Below, one piece after another: positions 24,196 to 33,518 of a stretch of 64,000 nt of DNA (its first letter is position 1; the number at the start of each line of letters is the position of its first letter). Under the pieces are notes generated by a model. That model did not search any database, was not told where the DNA came from, and was given only the letters and a program-made list of their open reading frames with translations. The position numbers were made by a program, and so were the translations under genes. The DNA is from CAYMZZ01 sp964395095 (GTDB lineage Bacteria; Bacteroidota; Bacteroidia; Chitinophagales; Chitinophagaceae): contig CAYMZZ010000011.1 in NCBI GenBank assembly GCA_964395095.1, positions 62,001 to 126,000 of the forward strand. The letters run 5' to 3'.

Positions 24196-24346
24196 GTTAT
24201 AAGTTTTAAGTTGTAAGTTTTAAGTTGTAAGTTTTAAGTAGTAGGTATAAAGTAGTAAGTATTACGTTCTAGATGTACTTTTTTGTTTTTGGAATTACAC
24301 CTACCACTTATAACTTATAACTTAGAACTTATAACTTATAACTCAA
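24193..24346. repeat. Paired 7-bp arrays forming a convergent-gene hairpin
   Basis: The left array (24193-24266: GAGTTATAAGTTTTAAG onwards, period 7) and right array (24300-24346: CTTATAACTTATAACTTAG type) are inverted copies. Both flanking genes end in TGA inside the motif TTGAGTTATAAG, one on each strand. A TACG-type remnant lies in the loop. Confidence 0.88.
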
Positions 24347-25368
24347 TACAGGATCTGCAACACAAACTTCTCCTCCTCCCCTATCCCCAACGCCGCCGCT
24401 GCCGCATTGCTTATCCTTATATTTAAACCCTGATTTTGGCGAATGCCATTCATTTCGCCCAATACTTTGGCGAATATGGCTTTTTCGTTGGCGGGATTGC
24501 TCAATCTTACAATACTACCGGTAGGTACATTATCAATCAGCAAATAATATTTCCCATCCTGCCAGCCGCTGGTGGTTTTGAAAATACCCGAGGTTACGGT
24601 TTCATTTATTTTGGGGGCTGCTTTTCCGGCCTGCTGTTCAAAATAAGGTTTGAAAAAGCCCATACCGCTCCATTTGCCGCCCGTTGCCGATTGGCTTTGC
24701 ACAGATTCAGGCAACTCCTGTTTAGGTTCTGAACGCCGCGGGTTCGCCGGCTCCCGATCTGCTATTGCCGTAGCAGCCGGTTTTTCAACCTGCCTCTCTT
24801 CCGTTAAGACAGGCTCCTGCTTCTCGACGGTAGCGGTCGGCGCTTCGTTACCGGATTCGCTTTCGGCAGGTATTGTCTCAGGTTTTGCGGGTTTTGTATT
24901 GACCGCAAGTTCTGATGGTGCCGGCGACGACATCGAAAGATATCCCACAATTATTTTCGTGCCTTTGTTGATATTATCCGTTCGCAGGTCGTTCCAGTTG
25001 CGCAGGCGATCAAGCGGCACGCGATTGTGAACCCGGCTGATCGACGACAGACCATCGCCCGCGGCGACCACATAATAAATGGGCAAGCCATCGGAACTGC
25101 GTTGATTAAAATTGGTATCGGTGAGTGGTATGCGCAGGGTTTGACCCAGGTTCAGCCCGGCCTCGGAATCGAGGTTATTGAATGAGGCCAGGTGATGGGG
25201 ATGCACATAATATATTCTGCCAATGGAATAGAGTCCTTCACGGGCCACTACTTTATGATCGATATAAAGACCTTTCTCGCTTTTTTTCACTAGCAGGCTA
25301 CCCAGTTGCGCTTTCGCAAAACCAGTGGCCAGGAAAAATACCGCGAGGGTGATTAACCATTTCTTCAT
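24343..25368 (-). CDS. LysM protein with double-psi beta-barrel-like C-terminus
   Basis: Exported envelope protein of 341 residues. The signal peptide is MKKWLITLAVFFLATGFAKA. Two LysM modules, which bind peptidoglycan, follow: about residues 33-80 (HKVVAREGLYSIGRIYYV, LNLGQTLRIPL) and 93-140 (YYVVAAGDGLSSISRVHN). A Pro/Glu-rich linker (about 145-235) leads to a C-terminal region resembling an RlpA-like double-psi barrel (GIFKTTSGWQDGKYYLLIDN, PTGSIVRLSNPANEKAIFAK, LNIRISNAAAAALG). Catalytic residues for a lytic transglycosylase were not seen. I start at the ATG that opens the signal peptide. Confidence 0.88.
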   Translation of the reverse strand: MKKWLITLAVFFLATGFAKAQLGSLLVKKSEKGLYIDHKVVAREGLYSIGRIYYVHPHHLASFNNLDSEAGLNLGQTLRIPLTDTNFNQRSSDGLPIYYVVAAGDGLSSISRVHNRVPLDRLRNWNDLRTDNINKGTKIIVGYLSMSSPAPSELAVNTKPAKPETIPAESESGNEAPTATVEKQEPVLTEERQVEKPAATAIADREPANPRRSEPKQELPESVQSQSATGGKWSGMGFFKPYFEQQAGKAAPKINETVTSGIFKTTSGWQDGKYYLLIDNVPTGSIVRLSNPANEKAIFAKVLGEMNGIRQNQGLNIRISNAAAAALGIGEEEKFVLQILY

Positions 25369-25422
25369 GATGATAAAGTTTGGTCGGGCAAAAATCAGGA
25401 TTTTCAGGCGCTTGCCCAACTG

Positions 25423-26778
25423 TTATTTCTCCTTCAGTATTCTAAGCTCTTTGGGATAGTAATTATTGATGCGGTTACTTAGTACATTTACCCATCCCAG
25501 CTTTTGCCCTTCAAAGGCAGCTATTTGCCAGCCTTTCCCCTTTCCCGGCCAGGCAAATTCTTTTCGTTGCAAATACGCAATGGCCTGATCAGGGTCGAGA
25601 TTAGTGACGGGAATCGCTTCGTGTAACATGGCACTCTGGGCCAACGCATGATCGGGTACCATTTTATTACGCATCAGTTCGCCTACCCTTACTCCGGCAT
25701 AGAGCATGTTCATATTTTCCAGCATCCATTCCAACTCGGGTGCCAGTGCAGGAGGCCATGCAAAAACAGTATTGCCGTTTTTCACCCACTCTTTGTTGTC
25801 GGTATTGACCCATTCCTTCAGCAAATGCTTCTCCTGCTTTGAAATTCTTTCAGCTTTTGATTTGTTTTTTAGTGCAAATCCTGTGCCTCCCTTCTTCTTT
25901 CGGAATGCCGCTATAAAAAAACCTTCACCCTTCACGCGATGTGGCCAACTTCTGTAACCCCAGGCACCGTTGGCATTCACTTCTACCACGCCCCAGGCCG
26001 CAGCCATATTGAGTGGAAGAGGGATGGGGTCCAACTCCTGCATCAACCACTTCAATATTTCCTCATCCTCTTCCTGCGAATAAGAGCAGGTAGAATAAAT
26101 CAATAGGCCATCTTCTTTCAGGGCCGGCCAGCTATCGGCCAGGATTCTTTTCTGCCGGAGGGCGCAAAAGTCGACCTGGCTGCTGCTCCATTCGTTGATG
26201 GCCGCGGCATCGCGCCGGAAAAGACCGCTGCCGCTACAGGGAGCATCCACCACCATCATATCGAAAAAGCCGCCCATTCTGCCGAAATCGGCCGGATCGT
26301 TGTTGAGCACAGCTACATTCTCTGTTCCCCATTTAATGATATTATCACGCAATACCGTGGCCCGGCTGCGAATCACTTCATTGCTCACCAAAAGGCTATC
26401 GGAAGAAATAAGGGAATGCAGGTGCGTGGATTTACCGCCGGGAGCGGAACACAAATCAAGTACCCTTACCGGTTTTCCCAAATCGGCATGCTGCAAAAGC
26501 ACCTGCTCCAGCAGCATGCTGGAAGCTTCCTGCACATAATAAGCTCCGGCATGAAAATAAGGATCGAACGTGAAAGAGGGCCGGGTGGCCAGGTAATAAG
26601 CCCATTTAGACCAGGGCACGGGGCTGAGTGGAATTTTCCAGTGCGGCTCCTGCAATTTGGCCGGGTTCAGCCTTACCGAACTGATGGATTCAGCACGAAG
26701 GTGAACAGCAAGAAAAGCCTCCCGGTCGTAACCGGGCAGTCCTTCCAGCGATCGGAGAAATTCTTCAGGCAGATTCAC
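25423..26778 (-). CDS. RsmF/NOP2-like rRNA (cytosine-C5) methyltransferase
   Basis: SAM-dependent 5-methylcytosine RNA methyltransferase. The SAM motif is VLDLCSAPGGKSTHL. The two catalytic cysteines are in VVDAPCSGSGLFRRD and YSTCSYSQEEDEEIL. The N-terminus (SSVRLNPAKL) and the C-terminal region with PUA-like features (residues about 310-451, KGWQIAAFEGQKLGWVNVL) match the RsmF type. Length 451. Start GTG, with an imperfect -7 box (GTAATTTG) ending 5 nt upstream. The 16S rRNA target is inferred from the family. Confidence 0.93.
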   Translation of the reverse strand: MNLPEEFLRSLEGLPGYDREAFLAVHLRAESISSVRLNPAKLQEPHWKIPLSPVPWSKWAYYLATRPSFTFDPYFHAGAYYVQEASSMLLEQVLLQHADLGKPVRVLDLCSAPGGKSTHLHSLISSDSLLVSNEVIRSRATVLRDNIIKWGTENVAVLNNDPADFGRMGGFFDMMVVDAPCSGSGLFRRDAAAINEWSSSQVDFCALRQKRILADSWPALKEDGLLIYSTCSYSQEEDEEILKWLMQELDPIPLPLNMAAAWGVVEVNANGAWGYRSWPHRVKGEGFFIAAFRKKKGGTGFALKNKSKAERISKQEKHLLKEWVNTDNKEWVKNGNTVFAWPPALAPELEWMLENMNMLYAGVRVGELMRNKMVPDHALAQSAMLHEAIPVTNLDPDQAIAYLQRKEFAWPGKGKGWQIAAFEGQKLGWVNVLSNRINNYYPKELRILKEK

Positions 26779-26791
26779 CAGGGCAAATTAC

Positions 26792-28204
26792 TTAGAGATT
26801 CTTGATCTCCGCCACCAGGTCCTGCAAAACCTTCTTGGCATCGCCAAACAACATGGAAGTTTTGGGACGGAAAAACAAATCATTCTCTATGCCCGCATAG
26901 CCGGGCTTCATGCTACGCTTGTTCACGATACAGGTTTTGGCCGCCTCCACATCGAGGATCGGCATTCCGTAGATGGGAGAAGACGGGTCCGATTTGGCCG
27001 CGGGGTTTACCACATCATTGGCTCCCAACACCAATACCACATCGGTACTGCCAAACTCTTCGTTGGCATGCTCCATTTCCAACAGCTTGTCGTAGGGAAC
27101 ATCGGCTTCAGCCAGCAGTACGTTCATATGCCCGGGCATGCGTCCGGCAACGGGGTGAATGGCATATTTCACTTCCACGCCCTTGCTTTCGAGCAGTTTT
27201 TCCAGTTCATGACACACGTGCTGTGCCTGTGCTACCGCCAGGCCATAACCGGGTACGATATACACTTTATTGGCATAGCTCATCACCACGGCGGCATCGC
27301 TCAGATTGATTTCTTTATAAGCGCCCTGGTCGCCGCTTTTGGCTGCACCTGCTTTGGCGCCACCGCCGAAGGAGCCGATCAGCACATTGGCCAGGGACCG
27401 GTTCATGGCTTTACACATCAGGATGGTGAGCAGGGTGCCGGCAGCACCCACCAGGATACCACCGGTAAGCATCACTTTGTTGTCGTATAAGAAACCACCA
27501 CAGGCTGCTGCCACACCGGTGAATGAATTGAGCAGGGAGATCACTACCGGCATATCGGCTCCGCCGATGGGAAATACAAAGAATACACCGTAGAGCAGCG
27601 ACAAGCCAAACAGGAGATAGAATAGCAAGGATGCATTTACCGGCAACCAACCGCAGAGGTAGATACCAAGAGCCAGAATCAGCAGCAATAAAGCGATATT
27701 GAAAATATGCTGTCCTTTGAAAGAAAAATCACCAACCCTTCCGTTCAACTTTCCCCAGGCAATCATGGAACCCGCGAAAGAGACAGAGCCAATGATGAGG
27801 CCCAGCAGGATGATGAGCAACAATCCAACGGGAATCATTTCCGCACCCGTTTCACCATATACATGCATCAGATGATCAAACTCCACAACGGAAATAAGGG
27901 CCGCGCAGGCGCCACCCATACCATTAAAGAGGCTCACCATTTCGGGCATGGCCGTCATCTTCACTTTTTTGGCAGCCAGGGTTCCGATGATGGCGCCGAC
28001 TACCAGGCCGCCAAAGATCCAGCCATAATTACCGAGACGTTGCCCTGCTTCATCCTCATAGAGAAAGATGGTTCCGGCAATAGCGAGGGTCATGCCGCCC
28101 GCCGCCAGCAAATTACCGCGCCGTGCCGTAGCCGGATTGCTGAGCATTTTCAGCCCCAGGATGAAAGTGACAGAAGCGAGAAGATATAGTAATGTTAATA
28201 GCAT
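26792..28204 (-). CDS. pntB: NAD(P) transhydrogenase subunit beta
   Basis: Membrane and NADP-binding subunit of the proton-translocating transhydrogenase, which reduces NADP with NADH at the cost of proton entry. About eight or nine helices (residues 1-280) precede the dIII NADP domain (about 300-470: VIVPGYGLAVAQAQHVCHEL, AIHPVAGRMPGHMNVLLAEA, DVVLVLGANDVVNPAAK, RSMKPGYAGIENDLFF). The 470-residue length is normal. It is downstream of pntA genes on the same strand, but a 221-bp repeat region lies between. The ATG directly follows an A/C-rich 8-bp array. Confidence 0.97.
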   Translation of the reverse strand: MLLTLLYLLASVTFILGLKMLSNPATARRGNLLAAGGMTLAIAGTIFLYEDEAGQRLGNYGWIFGGLVVGAIIGTLAAKKVKMTAMPEMVSLFNGMGGACAALISVVEFDHLMHVYGETGAEMIPVGLLLIILLGLIIGSVSFAGSMIAWGKLNGRVGDFSFKGQHIFNIALLLLILALGIYLCGWLPVNASLLFYLLFGLSLLYGVFFVFPIGGADMPVVISLLNSFTGVAAACGGFLYDNKVMLTGGILVGAAGTLLTILMCKAMNRSLANVLIGSFGGGAKAGAAKSGDQGAYKEINLSDAAVVMSYANKVYIVPGYGLAVAQAQHVCHELEKLLESKGVEVKYAIHPVAGRMPGHMNVLLAEADVPYDKLLEMEHANEEFGSTDVVLVLGANDVVNPAAKSDPSSPIYGMPILDVEAAKTCIVNKRSMKPGYAGIENDLFFRPKTSMLFGDAKKVLQDLVAEIKNL

Positions 28205-28205
28205 T

Positions 28206-28430
28206 TATTTGTTGATTCGTTGATTTGTTGATTCGTTGATTCGTTGATTTGTTGATTTGTTGATTTGTTGATTCGGTGATTTGTTGACATGCCTGCCGGC
28301 AGGTTTGTGAGGAAGTTTAAGGTTTAAGGTTTAATGTTTAAGGTTTAAGGTTGACTGATATATAGCTTCCATCTTCCTAACACTTCCTACTCACTACTCA
28401 CTACTCACTACTTACTACTCACTACTCACT
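28206..28430. repeat. Three array types between pntA2 and pntB
   Basis: GTTGATTT/GTTGATTC units of 8 bp (28206-28287), the palindrome CCTGCCGGCAGG (28292-28303), TTTAAGG units (28315-28352) and CTACTCA units (28384-28430). On the minus (sense) strand, GAGTAGT units follow the pntA2 stop and A/C-rich units precede pntB. Confidence 0.85.
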
Positions 28431-28734
28431 TCTTCTTCTTAAACATCTCCAACATCCTGTCCGTGACCACAAAGCCACCCACCACATTCAACGTGCCCAG
28501 CACTACGGCGAGGAAGCCCATAATCAGGGCCAGGTAATTGTCGGTTTCCGCCTTCCCCATCACAATGATGGCGCCGATGATGACCACACCGTGAATGGCA
28601 TTGGCGCCACTCATGAGGGGCGTATGCAATACGCTGGGCACCCGGCCGATCACTTCGATACCCACAAAAACCATCAATACCACGATGTAGATGATTTGTT
28701 GATGGGTATGTATCCAGGTGAGAATGTCTTTCAT
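28426..28734 (-). CDS. pntA2: NAD(P) transhydrogenase subunit alpha part 2 (membrane part)
   Basis: Small membrane subunit (102 residues, three helices) of the split-alpha type of proton-translocating transhydrogenase. Segments: IIYIVVLMVFVGIEVIGRVP, HTPLMSGANAIHGVVIIGAI, IMGFLAVVLGTLNVVGGFVV. TDRMLEMFKKKK closes the protein. The LMSGANAIHG motif is diagnostic. The stop TGA begins a GAGTAGT array. An A/C-rich TACG/TTTAAG array region lies directly upstream of the ATG, separating it from pntA1. Confidence 0.96.
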   Translation of the reverse strand: MKDILTWIHTHQQIIYIVVLMVFVGIEVIGRVPSVLHTPLMSGANAIHGVVIIGAIIVMGKAETDNYLALIMGFLAVVLGTLNVVGGFVVTDRMLEMFKKKK

Positions 28735-28736
28735 GT

Positions 28737-28900
28737 TATACGTTTTAGGTTGTACGTAGTACGTTTGGTTTAAGTTTTAAGTTGTAAGTTTTAAGTTATA
28801 AGTTAATGGTAGTATAGTAGTAGAATCAATTGTTTCCGTAAATCAAGTTAGATTGCTCACTACTCCAACTTAAAACTTATAACTCAAAACTTATCACTTA
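28737..28900. repeat. Paired arrays between pntA1 and pntA2
   Basis: The left arrays are TACGTTTT/TACGTAG units, then TTTAAGTTGTAAG units (28737-28806). The right array is CTTAAAACTTATAACTC type (28856-28900) and overlaps the TGA of pntA1. The two halves are inverted and can pair. Confidence 0.85.
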
Positions 28901-29976
28901 AAAAATCCCCCTGCACCCCGAATCAATTCATCCTCCTCATTTATTTCAATTTGCCCTTCCTTATTAATAATAAGTTGCAGAAAGTTCAGCACATTTTTGC
29001 CATACAATTTGCTGGCATCGGAAGGCATGCTGGCGGGCAAAATGGAATTGCCAACGATCCGAACGCCGTTAAATTCTACCGTTTCGTTGTTGCGGGTAAA
29101 GGGGGTATTGCCACCCGTGGCGGCGGCCAGGTCAATAATCACCGATCCATTGCGCATCCGAAGCAGCATTTCTTCGGTAATCAGGATCGGCGCCTTTTTA
29201 CCTGGAATTTGCGCGGTGGTTATCACAATATCCGATTTGGCAATGCTCTCCGCAATTCTTGCCTGCTGCTTTTGTTTATATTCTTCCGTTTGCTCTACGG
29301 CATAGCCACCCGCTTTGGAAGCGTCGGCTGCACCTTCCACTTCCACAAATTTGGCACCGAGGCTCATCACTTCTTCCTTCACTGCCGGCCTTGTATCAAA
29401 CACTTCCACCACCGCACCCAATCGCCTTGCCGTGGCAATCGCCTGCAAGCCTGCCACACCCGCACCCAGGATCAGCAATTTGGCCGGGGCAATACTGCCG
29501 GCCGCGGTCATAAACATGGGAAAATAGCGGCCATACAAATTCGCAGCCAACAAAACGGCTTTATAACCCGCGATATTCGCTTGCGAACTGAGCACGTCCA
29601 TGGCTTGCGCCCTTGTTGTACGCGGCAACATGTCGAGCGAAAAAACTTTCAAACCCGCCGCCGCCCAACGTTCTGTTCTTTCCTGGTGAAAGAGGGGTTG
29701 ATAAACCCCTATAAGAATGCGATCTTTTTTCTGCGTGAGAGGTCCTTCCGGTGGAGCCTGTATGCTGAGCAATATGTCGGCTCCGGCAGCAATTTCATCG
29801 ATGCCTGCAATCTTTGCGCCTGCTTTCTCATAATCTGCATCGCTACAATAGGCCGCGACGCCGGCGCCTGGTTCTACCCATACTTGAATCCCCTTCTTAG
29901 TTAATGTGGCCACTCCTTCAGCCAACAGGGAAACCCGGGTTTCGGGAGCGATTTCTTTCAATACTGCTATTACCAT
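28894..29976 (-). CDS. pntA1: NAD(P) transhydrogenase subunit alpha part 1 (NAD-binding)
   Basis: Soluble NAD-binding dI component of the three-subunit transhydrogenase, related to alanine dehydrogenase. Segments: MVIAVLKEIAPETRVSL, the first-domain TRAQAMDVLSSQANIAGYKA, and the Rossmann motif LILGAGVAGLQAIATARRLG with acidic VEVFDTRPAVKEEV. The loop TTAQIPGKKAPILITEEM and SVIIDLAAATGGN are also present. The 360-residue length is normal for the split form. It is first in the pntA1-pntA2-pntB order, all on the minus strand with repeats in both gaps. Confidence 0.97.
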   Translation of the reverse strand: MVIAVLKEIAPETRVSLLAEGVATLTKKGIQVWVEPGAGVAAYCSDADYEKAGAKIAGIDEIAAGADILLSIQAPPEGPLTQKKDRILIGVYQPLFHQERTERWAAAGLKVFSLDMLPRTTRAQAMDVLSSQANIAGYKAVLLAANLYGRYFPMFMTAAGSIAPAKLLILGAGVAGLQAIATARRLGAVVEVFDTRPAVKEEVMSLGAKFVEVEGAADASKAGGYAVEQTEEYKQKQQARIAESIAKSDIVITTAQIPGKKAPILITEEMLLRMRNGSVIIDLAAATGGNTPFTRNNETVEFNGVRIVGNSILPASMPSDASKLYGKNVLNFLQLIINKEGQIEINEEDELIRGAGGFFK

Positions 29977-30069
29977 TCAGGCCTGTATTTTTCAGCAGTA
30001 AGATAGGGGATTCTTTTTGAATTAGAAATTTGCGGATTCGGTTATTTCGTTCTTAAAAGAATATTAGAA

Positions 30070-30870
30070 TTAATAGGCTATGCTGAAATGTTGCGGCTGA
30101 TAAAATTCACGGCGAAGAAATACGATGCCGATGGTAAAAAGATCAATGCTGCAACGCGTGAGGAGATTTGCTTTTATCTCGGTCCAGGCCTGCTCCATTT
30201 CACGGCTCCAGTGAATATCGTCGAACACCAGGATACTTTCGTTGTGCGTATAGGGAAGAATGCTGTTGAAATAATGCAGGGTAGGCTGGTACCGGTGATT
30301 GCCATCAATAAAAGCCAGGTCTACCCGACCCAATTGCTGCAAAGCCCCTGGCAGCGTATCATCAAAATTGCCGGTAATTTGCTCAATGCGTTCCAGGCCC
30401 AGCTCCCGGAAATTCTTGCGCGCCATATCGGCAATGGCGGGTGCGCCTTCAAGCGTCAACAACCGCGCCGCCGGGTTTCCCAACTGGAGATAGGCGCTGC
30501 TAATCCCCAGGGATGTTCCCAACTCCAGCATCGTCTGTGGCCGGTAGTGCCTTGCCATACGAAACAACAACTGCGCAAATTTTCGCGACTTGGCCGCATT
30601 CCTGGCTATGGAAGCCACTGTACGCTGCCTTCCGCCGCCTTTACCCGAACCGGCACCCAGGTCCAATACGTCGATGGTTTCCTGATTGCTTCGAAGCTGC
30701 GACCGAAAGGCTTCCAGTTTTGCGTACTCAGGGTACTGCTTCCTGTCCTGCAACAATTCCCGGATAAAGGCATACACAAAGGGTGAATGCATGCCATGGC
30801 CCCGGCGGTTACCGGCTTTAAGGCGGTAAGAAATATAGCGGGTCGCCAATTGAAAAGGGGTGTAGGACAT
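30070..30870 (-). CDS. Class I SAM-dependent methyltransferase (O-methyltransferase-like)
   Basis: Predicted SAM methyltransferase of 266 residues; substrate unknown. The SAM motif is TMLELGTSLGISSAYLQLG. It is followed by LLTLEGAPAIADMARKNF, LAFIDGNHRYQPTLHYFNSI and a metal-site-like ILVFDDIHWSREME, a pattern seen in catechol-type or colanic-acid-type methyltransferases. The N-terminus (ATRYISYRLKAGNRRGHGMH) is basic. A -7 box TAGATTTG ends 4 nt before the ATG. Confidence 0.88.
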   Translation of the reverse strand: MSYTPFQLATRYISYRLKAGNRRGHGMHSPFVYAFIRELLQDRKQYPEYAKLEAFRSQLRSNQETIDVLDLGAGSGKGGGRQRTVASIARNAAKSRKFAQLLFRMARHYRPQTMLELGTSLGISSAYLQLGNPAARLLTLEGAPAIADMARKNFRELGLERIEQITGNFDDTLPGALQQLGRVDLAFIDGNHRYQPTLHYFNSILPYTHNESILVFDDIHWSREMEQAWTEIKANLLTRCSIDLFTIGIVFLRREFYQPQHFSIAY

Positions 30871-30874
30871 TTGG

Positions 30875-30882
30875 CAAATCTA
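30875..30882 (-). promoter_or_regulatory. -7 promoter box, 4 nt from methyltransferase start
   Basis: Minus strand TAGATTTG, then CCAA, then ATG. It sits just downstream of the TonB-receptor terminator; a leaderless transcript is predicted. Confidence 0.62.
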
Positions 30883-30906
30883 CTGCCCGATGCGCAGCTA
30901 AAAAAA

Positions 30907-30935
30907 AATGTGCGAAAGGCAGCCTTTCGCACATT
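30907..30935 (-). terminator. Terminator of the TonB-dependent receptor gene
   Basis: 14-bp arms (AATGTGCGAAAGGC and GCCTTTCGCACATT) separated by one base. On the minus strand they are followed by a run of T. It lies 22 nt after the receptor stop codon. Confidence 0.88.
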
Positions 30936-30956
30936 AATCAGATCAGCAAACGGAGA

Positions 30957-33494
30957 TTAATCATCGATATCCCTGTTGCGGTTCCTGTTGCCGAAGGTAA
31001 ATTCGGCGTCTCCAAACTTATAGCTGAAAGTGAGACGGAAATTACGCACATTCCAGCGACGATAGGAATCCTGGTAAAAATTTTCCGTATCATAAATGGT
31101 TCCCCAGCGATTGGTGTTAAAGACATCATTGATACCAAAAGTAAGGGTACCCTTATCCTGTTTGAGAAAATCCTTACGGATGGCCAGGTCTACGCTATAC
31201 TGCGATTTCCTTCGGCCCTGGGGGATCACTTCCGGCGACTCGTATTCGCCCATGAGCTGGAAGGCCAGCTTATTGAACAGGGATTTACCCTCTTTCATGA
31301 TCCGGTAATTCACCATCAGTTTGGCTTCCCAGTTAAAACCTTCATTGCTGAGGTCCAGGTCATTTACCCGGGCTTTCACCGTGCGATACTGCAGGTTCAT
31401 CGTGGGGGTAATTTCAAAATATTCGCCCACTTTATGTTGCAGGGTAAACTCCGCACCATAGCGATTGGTAACACCGGCGTTGATAAAAGTATTCAGGATC
31501 GCGTTCGGATCAATGGCCGCATTCTGCAATTGCTGGAACTGCGCCGTGGTAATGGTATCACTATACTGCGTAATATCATCAGGGTTGTTGCGGAAATAAA
31601 GAACACCCAGGAAATTGCCCTTATTATAATTGTGGCTATAGTTCAGCTCATAGGAGTTGATGAACTCCGGACGTAGCTGAGGATTACCCTGACGCAGGTT
31701 GGTAGGATCATTAATTTCAATAAAGGGATTGATCTGCCAAAAGCGTGGGCGACGGATCCGGCGCGAATAGTTCACCTGAAGCTGATCATTTTCCGACAGT
31801 TCCTTGCTCAGGAAAATGCTGGGGAAAATCGCATTCCAGATATTCTTGAAATTGCGGGGATACTGATAGCCAAACTTGAATGCGCTATCAATCATTAAGC
31901 CATCGAACTCTGAAACCTCTGTACGCAAACCCAACTGGTATCCAAAAGTTTCAATCTTGTTGGAATAAGTTACATAAGCTGCGTGCACCAGCTCGGTGTA
32001 TTCATAGTTATTGCTCAGCGATAATTTTTCAGGCACACCATTCGTCAATGAAAAGGCATCGTACTTGCTCCGGCTATAGTTTCGGAAAGTGCGCAGACCC
32101 ATTTCGATCTTCGAATTCTCGCTGATGGGATTGGCATAGTCAATCTGCGCGGTCAACTGATTGCTGTTTTCATCCCCGAAATTTTCCACCAGAGAGGTTT
32201 GCGAATAGGGCGAACCATCCGGAAAAAAGAATCCGTTTTCGATTGTCGAGTTCTCATCGCGTGAACCATAGTTGTAGGTTACATCCGCGGTCAGTTCCTG
32301 TCCCGCCTTGGGAAAATTATGCTTATAGTTCAGCGTAGTCCCATTTCTTTTGAAGCGGGTCTTCCCATCCGAAAAGCGCTGACCATAGTATTCCATCACT
32401 TCATTGCTGTTGAGGTACACCTGGTCCTGGTCTTCGTCGAAGCGGAAATTACCCCTGCCCAGTTGTTGGGTTATGCTGATGGTATTGCGGTTATCAATAA
32501 AATAATCAAACCCAAAGCGAAGATTTCCAAATCGACGCATCCTTTCGTTCCATGATGATTGATTAAAGTAATTATCGATCATGCCATTCTCTTTGTTCTC
32601 CCGATAGGTTTCGCTGCGCGCGCGGCCACCCGACTGGTTATAGCCGCCACTCAGGTAGAAGTTGAGCTTACCCTGCCGAAGATTCAGGTTGAGGTTGCCG
32701 TTGGCAATATCAGGAGTACCTACACCCAAAGTGAGGATACCGTTGAGCCCCACCCGCTTGTTTTTCTTCAGTATAATATTGATAATACCGCCCGAGCTGG
32801 CCGCGTCAAATTTGGCCGAAGGGTTGGTGATTAACTCAACCTTATCAATATTATCTGCGGGAATTTGATCAAGTGTAAGAATAGTAGGACGTCCATCCAC
32901 AAAAATTTGGGGCTGGCTGTTTCGCAAGGTTACATTTCCGTCGATATCTACCGAAACGGAAGGAATATTTTTCATCAGGTCAACCGCCGTACCGCCGGTA
33001 GCGGTATAGCTTTTGGCGGCATTGAATATTTTTCGATCTATCCCCAGTTCCAGGGCTGGCCTGGAGCTGGTAACAACAACACCCGTTAGCTGTTTTACTT
33101 CGCCCGCCAGGGAAATATTGCCCAGGTCCTGGCTAAAATCGGCGCGGCCACCCTCTGCCGGTTGGGCCGGTATGGTTTGAAATATGGGTTCAAAACCGAT
33201 GGCTGAAATCTGCAGCTTAAACTCCGTATTGGCAGGAAGCTTTTCAAAACTAAAATCGCCATTTGGTTTCGATAGCATACCACGAATCAGGCTGTCGCCA
33301 ATAAACAACTGAACAGATGCCGCTTCCACTCCTTTTCCCGTTACCTCACTCACCAGTTTTCCGTAGAGTCGATTTTCAGGCACCCGCATTTGTAGCTGGT
33401 TGCCAGGCATTTGTTCGCCTTCTCGCTCGTTTTGGGCATTGGCAGGTAATAAAAAAATAACAGTGGCGAATGCCAACAGAAGTGACTTCATCAT
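30957..33494 (-). CDS. Outer-membrane beta-barrel TonB-dependent receptor (OMP_b-brl type)
   Basis: Outer-membrane receptor of 845 residues. A signal peptide (MMKSLLLAFATVIFLLPANA) is followed by a CarboxypepD_reg-like domain (about 40-125, LYGKLVSEVTGKGVEAASVQ). The plug domain is at about 150-245 (TGGTAVDLMKNIPSVSVDID, IPADNIDKVELITNPSAKFD, ASSGGIINIILKKNK). The rest is an OMP_b-brl_3 barrel ending in an aromatic-rich last strand (RNFRLTFSYKFGDAEFTFGN) and a short charged tail. The substrate is unknown; no SusD partner is next to it, so it is not a classic SusCD polysaccharide locus. Energy would come from ExbBD plus a TonB encoded elsewhere. Confidence 0.95.
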   Translation of the reverse strand: MMKSLLLAFATVIFLLPANAQNEREGEQMPGNQLQMRVPENRLYGKLVSEVTGKGVEAASVQLFIGDSLIRGMLSKPNGDFSFEKLPANTEFKLQISAIGFEPIFQTIPAQPAEGGRADFSQDLGNISLAGEVKQLTGVVVTSSRPALELGIDRKIFNAAKSYTATGGTAVDLMKNIPSVSVDIDGNVTLRNSQPQIFVDGRPTILTLDQIPADNIDKVELITNPSAKFDAASSGGIINIILKKNKRVGLNGILTLGVGTPDIANGNLNLNLRQGKLNFYLSGGYNQSGGRARSETYRENKENGMIDNYFNQSSWNERMRRFGNLRFGFDYFIDNRNTISITQQLGRGNFRFDEDQDQVYLNSNEVMEYYGQRFSDGKTRFKRNGTTLNYKHNFPKAGQELTADVTYNYGSRDENSTIENGFFFPDGSPYSQTSLVENFGDENSNQLTAQIDYANPISENSKIEMGLRTFRNYSRSKYDAFSLTNGVPEKLSLSNNYEYTELVHAAYVTYSNKIETFGYQLGLRTEVSEFDGLMIDSAFKFGYQYPRNFKNIWNAIFPSIFLSKELSENDQLQVNYSRRIRRPRFWQINPFIEINDPTNLRQGNPQLRPEFINSYELNYSHNYNKGNFLGVLYFRNNPDDITQYSDTITTAQFQQLQNAAIDPNAILNTFINAGVTNRYGAEFTLQHKVGEYFEITPTMNLQYRTVKARVNDLDLSNEGFNWEAKLMVNYRIMKEGKSLFNKLAFQLMGEYESPEVIPQGRRKSQYSVDLAIRKDFLKQDKGTLTFGINDVFNTNRWGTIYDTENFYQDSYRRWNVRNFRLTFSYKFGDAEFTFGNRNRNRDIDD

Positions 33495-33518
33495 TCGTTC
33501 GGGTGTTTAGTGGTAAAA

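Noticed and set aside
28206..28430. CRISPR array
   Set aside because: The repeats are 7-8 bp tandem units without spacers, and no cas gene is present.
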